Origin: Dryomyza anilis
Taxonomy: Eukaryota; Arthropoda; Insecta; Diptera; Dryomyzidae
Direction: 5' to 3'
Assembly (NCBI GenBank): GCA_951804985.1
Contig: OX638130.1
Coordinates: 122,587,593-122,651,592 of the forward strand
DNA: 64,000 bases
The translations under genes were made by a program, and so were the position numbers. Below are positions 21,736 through 34,544 of the stretch, piece by piece. Below the pieces are notes generated by a model. It was not told where the DNA came from. It was given only the letters and a program-made list of their open reading frames with translations, and ran no database searches. Each line of letters begins with the position of its first letter. The first letter of the stretch is position 1.

Positions 21736-22899
21736 CAATAAATAAATATTTATAAAAAATATATTTAAAATACAACATTTTTTTGAAAGAATTTTTTTTT
21801 CGAAAATAATTATTTATTTAAAAATTTGAATTTGAATTTTTTATTATTATAAACAATTGTTTTTGGAATAAAATTTATATTAGGAAAAAATATTTTTTTT
21901 TGGAAAAATCATTTTTTTTGGAAAAATCATTTTTTCGGAGATTTTTAAAATTTAATTATCGAAAAACAATTTTTATTTTTATTTTGAAAAATTCAAAAAA
22001 AAAATGTCCATCAATTATTTTATTTAAAAAAAAAAAAAAAACATTTTTTAAAAATAATATTTTATAAATCAAGTATTTAACAATTAAATAATATAAATCT
22101 AATAATACTTCATGTTAGATTTATATTAAATACATAACTGTGTAAAAGAAGAAACATTTTTGTGAGTAAATTTGATGTTTAAAAACATCATTTGAACATT
22201 AAAAGCATTAAATTGCTATTCCATGAATGAAATAATTTGCCATTTGATGAATCTGGTAGTTGGTTAAAAAATTCATAATATTTATGAATAATATCATCAT
22301 ATTAAAGAATTTTTACTTCGATGTGGATAACGTGGAAATATGATTTTTATCGAAAATAAATATTTTTCCATATATCAATCAATTAAATTAGCGAAATCTA
22401 ACTAGATATATATTGGATTTGATTAAAACACTATTACTTTGTCTCATTTTATAGTAACGATAATTATAATTTATGTTTAATAACCAAATTCGTTTCGATA
22501 AACATTTCAAACATTCTACGATAGGCATTTCAAGAATATACAAAACAAAAAGAATACACAAAAGAAATTTTAAAAAATCATGAAAAGACAGACTCAAGAG
22601 AGGCATTTGGTTGAGTCTATCATATACCTCTTTCGACATTATTGCTCCAATCATGTTACACAAACATAAAACATGTTCGTGTTTCTGAACAACTATAGTA
22701 ATAGAAATATGTTTAGAACTTCTTCTATAAATTCTTTTTATTTAGTACTCGTTTTGTAACAATTATGTTATTCCACAATGTAACTAAAACGATATAAAAG
22801 ACATGCAATGTATTATTTTTCTATTTCCTCGTCATTACAAACACTTCACTCGAAAGCCATTTTGAATGACAAGGATTATCATGTTGATTACGTGTGATC

Positions 22900-23880
22900 A
22901 GAATGAAATGTGACACATAATAAAAGCGCACTTAATTGCCTGCCAAAAAAACATATATTTGAAATAAAAACGGGGGGCTAAAACTAATGGACAATATCTC
23001 ATTAACACTGACACGCATACAACTCTACGCGTTGCTCGTTTTTGGCAACAAAAGTGGCGGAAATTGAAAGAAACCTCTGCCGTTTGAGAAGCAGGACAGC
23101 CAGGACACATTCATCAGCAGTCGACGACGAGTGCTGCGTCCAGTCCCAACGAACTGTAGAAAGCAATTAAGCACACGAAAGGAAGCTTAATAGCAAACAG
23201 CAGTCGAATGTGACATGGAATCCTTATCAGTTGCCGAACAACAACAACACTTTCTGTTCGACCTACATACCTCCCTCCCCCCGACCAATAGTTGGAAATA
23301 TATTGGTATCGGCTCAGTGCAAATAATGAGGATGATAATGATGTGTTTTTGTTCTTAAGCCCACATTATGTCCCCAGCAATATTGCTGTCCTTCCACCCA
23401 ACCGGTCGCATTGCCCTTCAAGATGCTGCCTGCATGCGTGACGTTTTTATTTTAGTTTTTGCTCCAACAAATAGCTATATCTTCTAATATAAGTTGTCCT
23501 TTCATGCACACATGGGTAATGAGCGCCAAAGCAAATGAACCAACCATTCGCAACTTGAACCAAGGACTTCCGTCGTCGCAAACTATATCTTTGATTCATT
23601 GATCTTTGCGAAGGTCGAATTCGAGGGGGGGTTTAATTAACGTACGTTGTTAAGTGGAAGCGCGTGTTTCTCGGCAGCATCTCGTGCATTTTAATGGCGA
23701 TTTTTCTTTAGTTGCTAAATAACATTATTTTACTTTTAATTCGTGCCACTTCGCAATGAAATGTCTTGAGTTCTGCCACACACCGGAAACACGTACAGTG
23801 CTGTTTGTTGATTGTCATTGCGAATGGACGTTCATTTAACTGTCAAATTGACACCTTTGTGCAGACTATTTTGTTAATTG
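22900..23880. other. Unique island, no supported gene
   Basis: Higher G+C, with stretches such as CTCTACGCGTTGCTCG. No convincing frame on either strand. Likely intronic or intergenic host DNA. Confidence 0.5.
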
Positions 23881-24950
23881 AATAGTGCGAATGTGGGGAG
23901 AAAGGCTTTATTTAACAAATAAGTAATATTGAAAGCACATTGCATACCATAGGCAATTTTAAGCAGGTTTAAGACAGTGTAGACACTTTTTGGAATATTA
24001 AAGGCAGACAATAACAGTATCAAAAGTTGCCTCATCTGCAAAATATGCCGAGAAACTGTTTTTATTTTTAATTTGAGAATATATTGGCCATTTACATCAA
24101 GACTGTCATATCTCAAAAAACATGATTTTTGAGTTAATGATGCAGAATTAATTGTTTTGTTGCCAAAAACATGTTTCATCTTGCCGCTTGAGAACAAAAT
24201 ATGCCTTTATCTCATCATGGGAGTCAATTGAAAACTTTAAATCACGTTTTTTTTGAGTTATAACAGCCTTGAAGTAAATGAGCGATATTTATTAACCTGA
24301 AAGAAGCTAAACCAAAAGAAATTCTAAAGAAATTCTCGAAAAATACGACAGTTTAGAAATATTTTTTGGAACAAAAGTTGTGTATTGCCTCAAATTGGGT
24401 AGAGCCTCAAAATATGCAAATAATCGCTTTTAAAATTACAGAATATTCTTAATACGCTTTCCAGAAACTTCCACAAACATGCCAGAAATTTTGTCTGGCA
24501 ATAATGTATACTCGAGATATTATTTTTGGCAGATTGAAGAGAATTTAGTTTTTTTTTTATTTTAACAGAATTTTGATTCAAAAATGCTTTGTTTTCTTCC
24601 CATCCCCTAATATGCTGGAAATATGCTTTTCGAATTGAATCAAATTTGATAACCTGCTATTCCATATTCAAAAACTTTCATTTATCTCGGTTTTTCCGAA
24701 ATATGTCCGATATAATCCAAAAAAAACAGGCCAATCATTTTTCTTCGGGAAATGGCTTACATGAGACTCTATTTTTGACAGATTGAAGACATTTTAATTT
24801 TTTTTTTAATATTTTTGTATAATTTCAAAAGTTTCTAATTTTCTGCACATACCCAAAATATAAATCTGCTTTTAAAAATACAGAATCGATGTGTTTTCCA
24901 AAATCTATTCAAAATGTTTTACGCAGAATTTTACCGCAGACAATTCTTCC
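23881..24950. other. AT-rich sequence, no gene seen
   Basis: The frame at 23874-24197 (minus) has no recognisable domain and no exon signals that I trust. Three loosely repeated blocks ending in GACAGATTGAAGAC or GGCAGATTGAAGAG (24530, 24780) suggest an old local duplication. Confidence 0.45.
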
Positions 24951-24954
24951 CTGA

Positions 24955-25660
24955 CACAATTCTCCTCCGCACTTTCTTACGCGAGTAAATTCTTTCTCGA
25001 GACTATTCTTAGGAAGACAATTTCCCCAAATTTTTATTTTTGTATTAAATATTTTTAATATTTAATTATTGTCTTGGAGGAGATGAATTACAGGCTCGAA
25101 TTCTTTTGATAACAAATTATCAGGCTCACTACAGTCGATGGTGGACTCATTTCAATTAAAATTGTGTTCTCTAGCCAGGTTTTGGAACCTTTGAAATCTT
25201 TCACATTGGATTGTTTTAAGAGTATTAAAATTCTCATGGGTATGAGGGTTTTTGGACTCATAAAATGGTGCCATCTAGGGGTCGGGAGCCTTTTTGGTCT
25301 CTTTTAAGTGCTAGTAAGGTATATGAGGGTAGTACTCATTTAAGAGTCTTAAACGATTCAAAATTTTTGTCGGGTAATTATAAGCAGCTTTTCACTTTTC
25401 ATTTATCTCTGTTTTCAGAAATATACTTCAAATGGGTTATGACAAATTCTTCCTGGGATTGTTCATCTCCAAGACAATTATTTCCCGCACTTTTTTTCCC
25501 GAAACAATTCTTATTGAATTATTTTAATATTTCATAAGGATTATTTAAAATTTTGAAAAGAATTTCTTGGGTGAAATTATCCTTGGGAAGAAATATTTCA
25601 GAGAATTTTGAGTATGAACTGTTTTGAATATGAACTGAGTATGAACTGTTCGGGGATGAA
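24955..25660. repeat. Scattered GAAGAATTGTCTCGG-type minisatellite fragments
   Basis: Degenerate units at 24955-25020 (ACAATTCTTCCCTGACAC), 25445-25520 (AGACAATTATTTCCCGCA) and 25555-25655 (GAATTTTGAGTATGAACT, ATGAACTGAGTATGAACTG). They belong to the same family as 29270-30060. Confidence 0.6.
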
Positions 25661-25927
25661 TTATTAGGACAGAATAGACCGGCTCAAGCAAAATTATATG
25701 CAGTATATATCTATTAAATTCTACACAAAAAAGATGAATGTTAATTCCACTTAAAAAAAACGACATCAAATATTTACATAATGAGTTTTTGGATATTAAA
25801 ATAAAACCAAAAGATTTTTTATAAAAATCTTAAACAATACGGAGGGAAATAAACTTCTAAAATTCGAGAAGAATTCGGCTCGAATATTTGCATATCAAGA
25901 ATAATACCACCAAGTTCCTTTTTTATA

Positions 25928-26147
25928 CACCCAGAAAAAAATACTATACAAGTAATAGTTTTTTACTATTAAAAATAGTCAATAGGATAAATTATTATTT
26001 TAATCGGAAAATACCATTAAATACTAGCATATACTATGACATTGCCATTAAGTTTATATGAAAAGATTTATTTTTTGTATACTATTAAATCAATATTTGT
26101 CTTATTGACCAATTTTAATGGGATTTAAGGCAATTTTTTTCTGGGTG
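25928..26147. mobile_element. 220-bp MITE with CACCCAG ends, copy 1
   Basis: Starts CACCCAGAAAAAAATACTAT and ends TTTTTTTCTGGGTG, with TA at 25926-25927 and 26148-26149. TA duplication and short inverted ends suit a Tc1/mariner-mobilised MITE. The internal sequence is nearly identical to 29034-29255. Non-coding. Confidence 0.92.
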
Positions 26148-26149
26148 TA

Positions 26150-28985
26150 CCTAAGAACTAAATGTCACTTCCGTGAATGAAATTATATTTTTTGAAATGA
26201 AAAATAAGAGGTCAACTTTAAATCTATAACGACGAAATATTCTTCACGACTTTGATACAATCGAAAATAATCACAGTATCATCATTGGCTCAGTTGAGCA
26301 TGTAAATATAGAATAAGTTTTTCAATATGACGGACAATTTCCGATTGTAAGTATTGCCTTCAGATTCGGCGAAAGCCTTGATACCACCGCTTTAGTATAA
26401 AATATAACAAGCAAAGCTCAAAATGATACAAGAGAACTCTGGCTAGGTTCTTCAGAGCGATTATTAAAATCATTACCCAAATTACCTAATTTTAGTTTTT
26501 TTTTTTGCAATTTAGGTTGAATTCACTTAAAAATTCAATTTATAAATTCTTAGACATGGGGACTGCAAAAACTCATTCAAATTTCCACACATTAAAATAT
26601 TTTTCTGCCCTTTTGGGTAAAACAATTTCCAAACACTTATGCCAAATAACTCTAATATGCCAGACTAAAATAATCTACTCCCGTTGTTAAAACATGTCAA
26701 ACTCGAATAAAGAAATCATTGCCGCCATATATCATGATACAGCAACGCACAAAATATAACAGGCTTATAGACGGATTATGTATTTGGTACCACATAAACT
26801 TGATTGCAAAAACGAGGACATAAATAATTAACAAACTTGGCCCAAATGCGTGATAAACACAACACAGTGTGTAGCCTATACAGAGCGCCAGAACACGATG
26901 GATGGAACGATAACTTAGTTTAATATTTATGACAACTATGCGAAGAGATTTTCACAGAAACACGTACATATCATATGTGACGACCCGATGTGATTTACGA
27001 CCACCCAAAAACAAGCAGGACAGATAACAGTAGCCAAAAATAAAACAAACCAAAAAAAAAAATAAAACTTATTATAACAACTCTGATAGTAGAACTTGAG
27101 TACTGGGCGTATGTCCAATATTAGGGTGATTGTCCTTTTGATCAAGTGACCAGAAAGTACATTAATTTCCCAGACATTATGACACACTGCAAGGTCTCCA
27201 TGGATGCGTTTTTACTATAGGTACAAATGGAAATTTTGCCAAAGCGCCAAAAGTCAAAATCAATAATGACAACTACAATAAAGATTTATGATCGACGAGT
27301 GCAGGTTGGTTCGATGGTGGTATTCACTGGGGACCAGCAACCTACAACGCTGTATGTGCGCCAAACCGTTATCTGCATTAGTAGCTGATATTGAAAATAA
27401 CAAACTTATTATTTACTCAAGGCCCTGGCAAATTGTGCTACTGTTTTTCAAGAGCAAAACATGGAATGGGACACACTATACACGCGTCCCACACAATCCC
27501 ATTCATGGTAATGTCCCAGACATGTGGCGGTCGTTATATTTATGACTGACCCAGCAGCACCAACACTTGACTTTATGATTACCCCTGTTTTGTATAACTA
27601 TCTGTACATTTATTTGAGTAGGTTATACATGTTTCTTGATGAGGTAAGTAATTCAGTTTTGAATAATAAATATGCTAACAAGTGCAGATTTTGATAGATA
27701 ACATTGTGTCAATTGATCAAAATGGAACTTTATCCTTTGTGACTTTGTGCGTATTTTGTCCCTGGAGTTTTATGCCGTTTTCACAGCATTTTTATGATGT
27801 GTTAAGGGTAAAAGTTTTGATGAATTTATGTGTGGGAAATGGTAAATTCATTAGTGGTGATTTATGATTTGATTCCAAGAATTATGTAGGAGTTTGAAAC
27901 TGTAGTCAGCATAATTTTGGTAATTTCAAATACAATATGCCTATATTTTATACTTATCAGTATTTTTATCCCCAATTCATAGCAAATTTTATTGATTTTC
28001 TAAAAACATAGCAACTATTTCTTGATATTAAAACTTATTTCCCCCCAATTTAAAATATAGCTAATTTAGCATAATTTTCAAATGTAAATCGCATAGTCAT
28101 GCTTTTCAATATCAAACTTATTGTACAAATATCAATAGCTATATTTCATTTGCAATTAAACATGACTTCTTAGTTTATACGGAAATAGTAAGACTGGTCA
28201 TATAATAATCGAAAGTCGCCTTGTCACAAATGAAAATAAGTCTGAATGTTTCCGTTTAATTGTCTGGAATTTGAGCCAACTGTCAAACCAGAACTGATGT
28301 CAGTCCCCCTCACAAACCAGTCTAAACATCTTATGGAATTTCATAAGAAAACTGTTTGGCTCATCTTGTAAATCCCTTGTACTAGTAGCTGGTAGTTATT
28401 TTGCAAAATTTTCGCAATGTTTATTCTTGTTATATTGTTGTTGTTGTTTTTATGGAGGGTGCAGACCAGAAATTGCTTTACACTGTGGTACCCCCTGAGG
28501 GTGTCAAACTATGTGACTTTGCAGTTTCGGTTCAACGGAGCGTTATAAGTGAACATTAAGTGAAATATTTTTGCAAAGGAAAAGACGAAGCCGTGAACAA
28601 GACAAGACAATGTCTACGAAATAAGATGAAGCCGGTGATGATGTTGATGAAAATAAGAAATTCCGTCTCATCGAACTCAGGGTCAAAATGGAATGATGAT
28701 GATGATGACTACATGACAATGCAATACTAAAGCAGTTGCTAGTGTTTATTGTCATCGTGTTGAAGTAGTTGGGACACATAATGATTTATAACGAGGTGTG
28801 GATGGCGTTTTTGATTTTTGTAACTGACATTTAATTAATGAGTGCTCAAATTGATAGCAGGAGCTACTATAAAAGATACTGATATTTCACATTAAAGACG
28901 TTGACATTTGAGGCGAGAGAATGGTGTGGTTTGAAGTTTTAGTTTAAAAGTTGAGTAATTTTCATTCAATAACATTCTAATCCTA
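26150..28985. other. Unique island, no supported gene
   Basis: Mixed sequence with short runs such as TTGTTGTTGTTGTT at 28435 and GATGATGATGATGA at 28693. Frames at 26936-27187 (minus), 27288-27545 (plus) and 28543-28779 (minus) show no known domain. Confidence 0.5.
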
Positions 28986-29033
28986 GGTTGAATGTGTTAT
29001 ATTTGATATTTTTTTATATAATTTTAATAAATA

Positions 29034-29255
29034 CACCCAGAAAAAAATACTATATAAATAATAGTTTTTTACTATTAAAAATATTCAATTGGATAAATTA
29101 TTATTTTAATCGGAAAATACCATTAAATACTAGAAAATACCATGAATTGCCATTGAGTTTATATGAAAATTTTTATTATTTGTATACTATTAAATCAATA
29201 ATTGTCATATTGACTAATGTTAATGGGATTTGAGGGAATTTTTTTGTCTCGGGTT
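29034..29255. mobile_element. MITE with CACCCAG ends, copy 2
   Basis: Same start and interior as 25928-26147 (TAATAGTTTTTTACTATTAA, TTATTTTAATCGGAAAATAC), preceded by TA. The right end has decayed to TTTTTTTGTCTCGGGTTATA, so the boundary is approximate. It runs directly into the minisatellite region. Confidence 0.85.
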
Positions 29256-29269
29256 ATAATTGTTTCTAG

Positions 29270-30060
29270 AAATATTTTTTTCTGGTTAAGAATTATCTCG
29301 GGCAAAGAAGTATATCTTAAAGAAGTGTTTCAGAGAAGAATAGTTCGGGAAAATTTTGTTTTGGGATAGATATGACTGGATTAAATGATTCGGGGAAGAA
29401 TTCTCGGGGGAGAAGGCTCCAAATTATTCATATATCTTCGAAGAATTGTTTCAGAAAAGAATATTCGAAGGAAGTTTTGTTTTTGGGAATGATTTGTCTG
29501 GATAGAATGGTCCGGGGAATAATTCTCGAGGAAGAAGGCCCAAATATCTTGGAAGAATTGTTTTATAGAAGAATAGTCCGGGTAAATATTGTTTTGGGAA
29601 GATTTGTCTGGGAAGAATGGACTGGGGAATAATTCTTGGGGAAGAAAACCCAAATATCTTGGAAGAATTGTTTCAAAGAAGAATAGTCCGGGGAAATTTT
29701 GTTTTGGGAAAGATTTGTCTGGGAAGTATGGTGCGGGGAAGTATTCATGGGGAATAAGGCTCCAAATTATCCAAATATCTTGGAAGAATTGTTTCAGAAA
29801 AGAATATTCGATGAAAATTTTGTTTTGGGAGAGATTTGTCTGCATAGAATGCATAGTCAGGGAAAATTTTGTCTCGTAAAAAAATTGTCTCGTAGATGAA
29901 TTATCTTGAAGATGAAATATCTCGAGAAAGAATTGTCTCCTGTCTAGCTTAGTAGGAAGTACTGACCGGGAAAAATTGTCACGGGAAGATTTGTCTGAAA
30001 AGAATTATTTGGAAAATATTACTCAGTGATTATTGTCGGGAAGAAGTACCCGGAAAGAAT
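29270..30060. repeat. GAAGAATTGTTTCGG-type array with about 110-120 bp higher-order period
   Basis: Degenerate 15-18 bp units built on GAAGAAT, TCCGGGGAA and TTGTCTGG. The block AAATATCTTGGAAGAATTG recurs near 29431, 29542, 29652 and 29773, giving a larger period of 110-121 bp in four copies. Open frames on both strands here come from the repeat. Confidence 0.9.
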
Positions 30061-30229
30061 TAATTCAAATTAATCAAATATATATTTTATCTAAAAAAAA
30101 ATAATAAACAATTCACAAATTCATGCAAAAAAATAAAAAAAAATATGTAAAAAAAACAAAACCCATCAATAAAGCATCAATATCCGTTTAGCAAATCTAA
30201 AACAACGAAACCCCATTTATACACTTAAC

Positions 30230-30900
30230 CTTTTGATTCTGTTTCAATATCCCATTATTATCTCCAGAACCGCCGCCACGTTAACATCCATTGCTATTGT
30301 CCTTTTCGCCGACTACAGCCGACAGGCGCTACGGATTGTGGCAGACACTGCGGGTGTTCAATTGCCCTATTGTGTTACCATTGCTCCAATATCGCCCCAT
30401 TTTCGTTCATTTTGTTATTATTCTCCAACTCAAAAAACAGCAAAATAAAAGATTCCAATGCAAAAAAAGGCACAACAAAAGCATCGGCAACATCGGTTAA
30501 CCGTAAAGTACTTCCGGTTGATGTTCGAGGACGACAATAGCACACAAAAAAAAGACATACATGGTTCTTAACAACATGTAAAACCATTTGAACATTTGCA
30601 CAAATCTTCTGGGCCATAAAATAAATGTCAACTACGCGAACATTTAAACATTTCGTTATGGTGGCTTTTATTGTTTCAATGACTGTTGGCGGCAGCATTT
30701 TGCCATTTTTTGCGACGCCTTTTTGCTGTTGTTGTGTCTGCCGGAAGCGGATATTGACAGACAAGTTGTTTTGTAGATTGTCGTTGAGGGGGCGGTTTTT
30801 TGTTCCCATAGAGCTTACATATGTTTTATCATATGATCAGGCAACATGTGGATTTGGTGTCGTTACGAATGTGAAAACAGCTTCTTAGATAATTGTTTTG
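30230..30900. other. Unique island, no supported gene
   Basis: Overlapping frames on both strands (the longest is 30375-30809 minus, 144 codons) without recognisable domains. More likely conserved non-coding or intronic DNA than a gene. Confidence 0.5.
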
Positions 30901-31104
30901 TAGGTTACGAAGTCACTAGTGAATATTTTGAATGGTTTTTTGGAGTGGTTTTACTGAATTTTTATTGCCGTTTAAAATCAAGTGGAGAACAGAGAGCATT
31001 TAAATGTTATAAAGGACATAGAATTTTAAACAAAATTATAGAAATGGCACGAAATAGTATATTATTGTTTAGAAAAGTTCGCAGAAAAAAAAACAAAAGA
31101 ATTA

Positions 31105-31170
31105 ATTCGATGAAAAATTGTTTCGGATAAAATATTTCGGGGAAAATTTGTCTTGAGGAGATCTAGTCTG
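31105..31170. repeat. Short GAAAAATTGTTTCGG-type minisatellite fragment
   Basis: GAAAAATTGTTTCGGATA, AATATTTCGGGG and AAAATTTGTCTTGAGGAG follow one another, as in the 29270-30060 array. Confidence 0.55.
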
Positions 31171-31783
31171 AGATGGATAGCTCAAGGAATAATAATAAGG
31201 AGCGAAGGATCTCAAAATATCCAAATCTAACAATAACTAACAATTTACCAATTCAAAAAAATAAATTAAAATCCCAATATCCATCAATATTGCATCAAAA
31301 CTTCCATCAAACTTCATTTGACTCTATTGTACGTTCCGGAGGCAAAAACATGGAAAATTATACATATTTGCAAAGCTGAGTTCTACTGGTTTCAGAATTT
31401 GTTGGAATTTTTATGAATAATTGAAGGACAATAAAATTATATTGATTAAAAAGAGCATCATAAAAGAAAACGTAATAGGGCATTTGTATTTAATCTGAAA
31501 ACTTAAAGAGTGATTTGCAAAAACAAAGTAATAGTAATCATTGAATTATGGATCTAGTTTTACATATAATATACAATTTTATTAAATTATGAAAACTTAA
31601 TATGTTATGCAATAAATATTAGTTACACCTCCAAATCAATATTTTTTGTGTTTAACTGGTCATAACTTTGGTCAGATTAATCGGAATTTCATATAGTTTA
31701 TTTAAAAATATTATCTCAAGTATTTTATTATTATCTGACTATAAATGAAATTGAATCGATACCTCAAATCTATAAAAAGTTAA

Positions 31784-33327
31784 TTGTATTGTATCGTATT
31801 GTATCGTATTGTATCGTATTGTATCGTATTGTATCGTATTGTATCGTATTATATCGTATTGTATCGTATTGTATCGTATTGTATCGTATTGTATCGTATT
31901 GTATCGTATTGTATCGTATTGTATCGTATTGTATCGTATTGTATCGTATTGTATCGTATTGTGTCGTATTGAATCATATTGTATAGTATTGTATCGTATC
32001 ATATTGTATAGTATTGTATCGTATCGTATCGCATCGTATTGTATCGTATTGTATCGTATTGTATCGTATTGTATCGTATTGTATCGTATTGTATCGTATT
32101 GTATCGTATTGTATCGTATTGTATCGTATTGTATCGTATTGTATCGTATTGTATCGTATTGTATCGTATTGTATCGTATTGTATCGTATTGTATCGTATT
32201 GTATCGTATTGTATCGTATTGTATCGTATTGTATCGTATTGTATCGTATTGTATCGTATTGTATCGTATTGTATCGTATTGTATCGTATTGTATCGTATT
32301 GTATCGTATTGTATCGTATTGTATCGTATTGTATCGTATTGTATCGTATTATATCGTATTGTATCGTATTGTATCGTATTGTATCGTATTGTATCGTATT
32401 GTATCGTATTGTATCGTATTGTATCGTATTGTATCGTATTGTATCGTATTGTATTGTATTGTATCGTATTGTATCGTATTGTATCGTATTGTATCGTATT
32501 GTATCGTATTGTATCGTATTGTATCGTATTGTATCGTATTGTATCGTATTGTATCGTATTGTATCGTATTGTATCGTATTGTATCGTATTGTATCGTATT
32601 GTATCGTATTGTATCGTATTGTATCGTATTGTATCGTATTGTATCGTATTGTATCGTATTGTATCGTATTGTATCGTATTGTATCGTATTGTATCGTATT
32701 GTATCGTATTGTATCGTATTGTATCGTATTGTATCGTATTGTATCGTATTGTATCGTATTGTATCGTATTGTATCGTATTGTATCGTATTGTATCGTATT
32801 GTATCGTATTGTATCGTATTGTATCGTATTGTATCGTATTGTATCGTATTGTATCGTATTGTATCGTATTGTATCGTATTGTATCGTATTGTATCGTATT
32901 GTATCGTATTGTATCGTATTGTATCGTATTGTATCGTATTGTATCGTATTGTATCGTATTGTATCGTATTGTATCGTATTGTATCGTATTGTATCGTATT
33001 GTATCGTATTGTATCGTATTGTATCGTATTGTATCGTATTGTATCGTATTGTATCGTATTGTATCGTATTGTATCGTATTGTATCGTATTGTATCGTATT
33101 GTATCGTATTGTATCGTATTGTATCGTATTGTATCGTATTGTATCGTATTGTATCGTATTGTATCGTATTGTATCGTATTGTATCGTATTGTATCGTATT
33201 GTATCGTATTGTATCGTATTGTATCGTATTGTATCGTATTGTATCGTATTGTATCGTATTGTATCGTATTGTATCGTATTGTATCGTATTGTATGTTTTT
33301 TATCGTATTGTATCATATTGTAGCACC
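31784..33327. repeat. 10-bp satellite array (GTATCGTATT)n, about 154 units
   Basis: A nearly pure decamer array of about 1.54 kb. From 32461 to 33290, 83 consecutive units are identical. Variants are few: ATATCGTATT at 31851 and 32351, GTATTGTATT at 32451, and a scrambled patch at 31961-32040. The unit contains no stop in any frame on either strand, so open frames of 450-525 codons appear in several frames; none is a gene. It abuts a decayed copy of repeat B at its right edge. Confidence 0.99.
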
Positions 33328-33600
33328 CAGCGTGACCTCTCGAGTCGATGTATTGATGTCCGTCTGTCCATTGATATCACTATTACAGAAATACTATATG
33401 ATGTAGATCAATTAAACTCCGGAATTAGATTACGTATAGACCTGCACTATCTGTTATTAAAAATTGTCAAAATTGGTCTATAACAAACTGTGACCTCACC
33501 TATTTTGTTCAATTACCTTACATCAAAGTTCCCCGTACTTCAAGATTGTTCATGTGACCGCACCTTGCTTACAATTTATTTTATAAATGTCTGACATCTC
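33328..33600 (-). repeat. Decayed copy of dispersed repeat B
   Basis: CAGCGTGACC, GAGTCGATG, GATGTCCGTCTGTCC, ATCACTATTACAGAAA and GTGACCTCACC follow the order of 50365-50600 in repeat B. The end of B that would lie to the left (GTATATATATTCTTGAT) is replaced by the satellite. Confidence 0.75.
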
Positions 33601-33719
33601 GATTTTTAGAATATATAACTGGTTCTAAATTATAAAAAAAGTTTAAATTATAAAAGAGTTTTTTTCTAGAATACATTTTCTATTCATATTTTTTCTTATT
33701 TCACTAAAACACATTTGAT

Positions 33720-34250
33720 ATTTTCTTTTCCTATATAAATATTAACATTATTTTTTACGCGTTGAGTTTTAATTTTAATTACGCTGCTCTGTGCAGAGCG
33801 CGTCAGGAGGCGCCACCACAGGCTCAACCCATTCCGGGAAGTTGGTTGGAAAAAAATGATACAAAAATAATTAACAACAGGCGGCGGCGACGACAGCCAT
33901 GACTGTGTAAACACAGGTAAAACAGGCATAAAGCTCATTGAATATTTGAGCAACTTTTTAAGATTTCCCCGGAGGCTGTGAGTTCAAAAATTTTGCTAAA
34001 TTAATATGTCAAGCGAAAGAGTTGCTGCCGCTTTAATATCTGCTGCCTAATTATGCAGCGTGTTGTTTCAACAAACGGACGGGAAAAAAGCACCGAGCAG
34101 AGCAGAGATGGCTCAAAATGTTATGTGGCTCTTTGGGGACACTTTTGCCCTGCAGGTTAATATTAAATTAATGAAAATTAAGCCATTTGCAAAGGGTTCA
34201 CACTGAGGTTAATGCGTTGTGTATTTTGAAATTATGAATATGTCGCCGTT
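33720..34250. other. Unique island, no supported gene
   Basis: A G+C-richer patch at 33790-33905 (CAGAGCGCGTCAGGAGGCGC, GGCGGCGGCGACGACAGC) in otherwise AT-rich sequence. No frame that I can support. Confidence 0.5.
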
Positions 34251-34544
34251 TGGGATAGGTTTATGCGAAAAAAAAATGTGAGACTAAGGGCAACGTTTTA
34301 TATTTTGGGATTTTAATTTAGCAAAACTTTTGTGATAAATATAATATATGTAGATTTAGAAAAAAAGGAGTATGAAGTTGTAAGAATATTTAATAAATGA
34401 AAATTTAAAAAAATAAGAGAGGGGGCTTATTTTAAATTATGAGAATGCGCAGATAAATTTTAGTTTATAGTACCAGATATAATAGAGTACAGCTGGAAAC
34501 GAGTATAGAGTTGAAAAGTAACGGGAATAATATTCCGTTACTAA

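Larger units (their letters stand above)
20603..22320. mobile_element. Second family D copy, partial, with nested insertions
   Basis: Begins mid-element at TTATATAATGCTTGCTCGAC (split by the 405-bp element), followed by TTATTAAAAAAG and TTCGGACAATTTTTTTTATT blocks. It ends near 22320 at ATTTATGAATAATATCATCA. The family C segment at 21261-21735 interrupts it. The left half is absent. Confidence 0.6.

Noticed and set aside
30375..30809. 144-codon minus-strand frame
   Set aside because: No domain or exon signals, and overlapped by plus-strand frames of similar quality.
31739..33483. Several open frames of 450-525 codons on both strands
   Set aside because: They are translations of the stop-free GTATCGTATT satellite (RIVSYCIVLY or YDTIRYNTIQ repeats), not genes.
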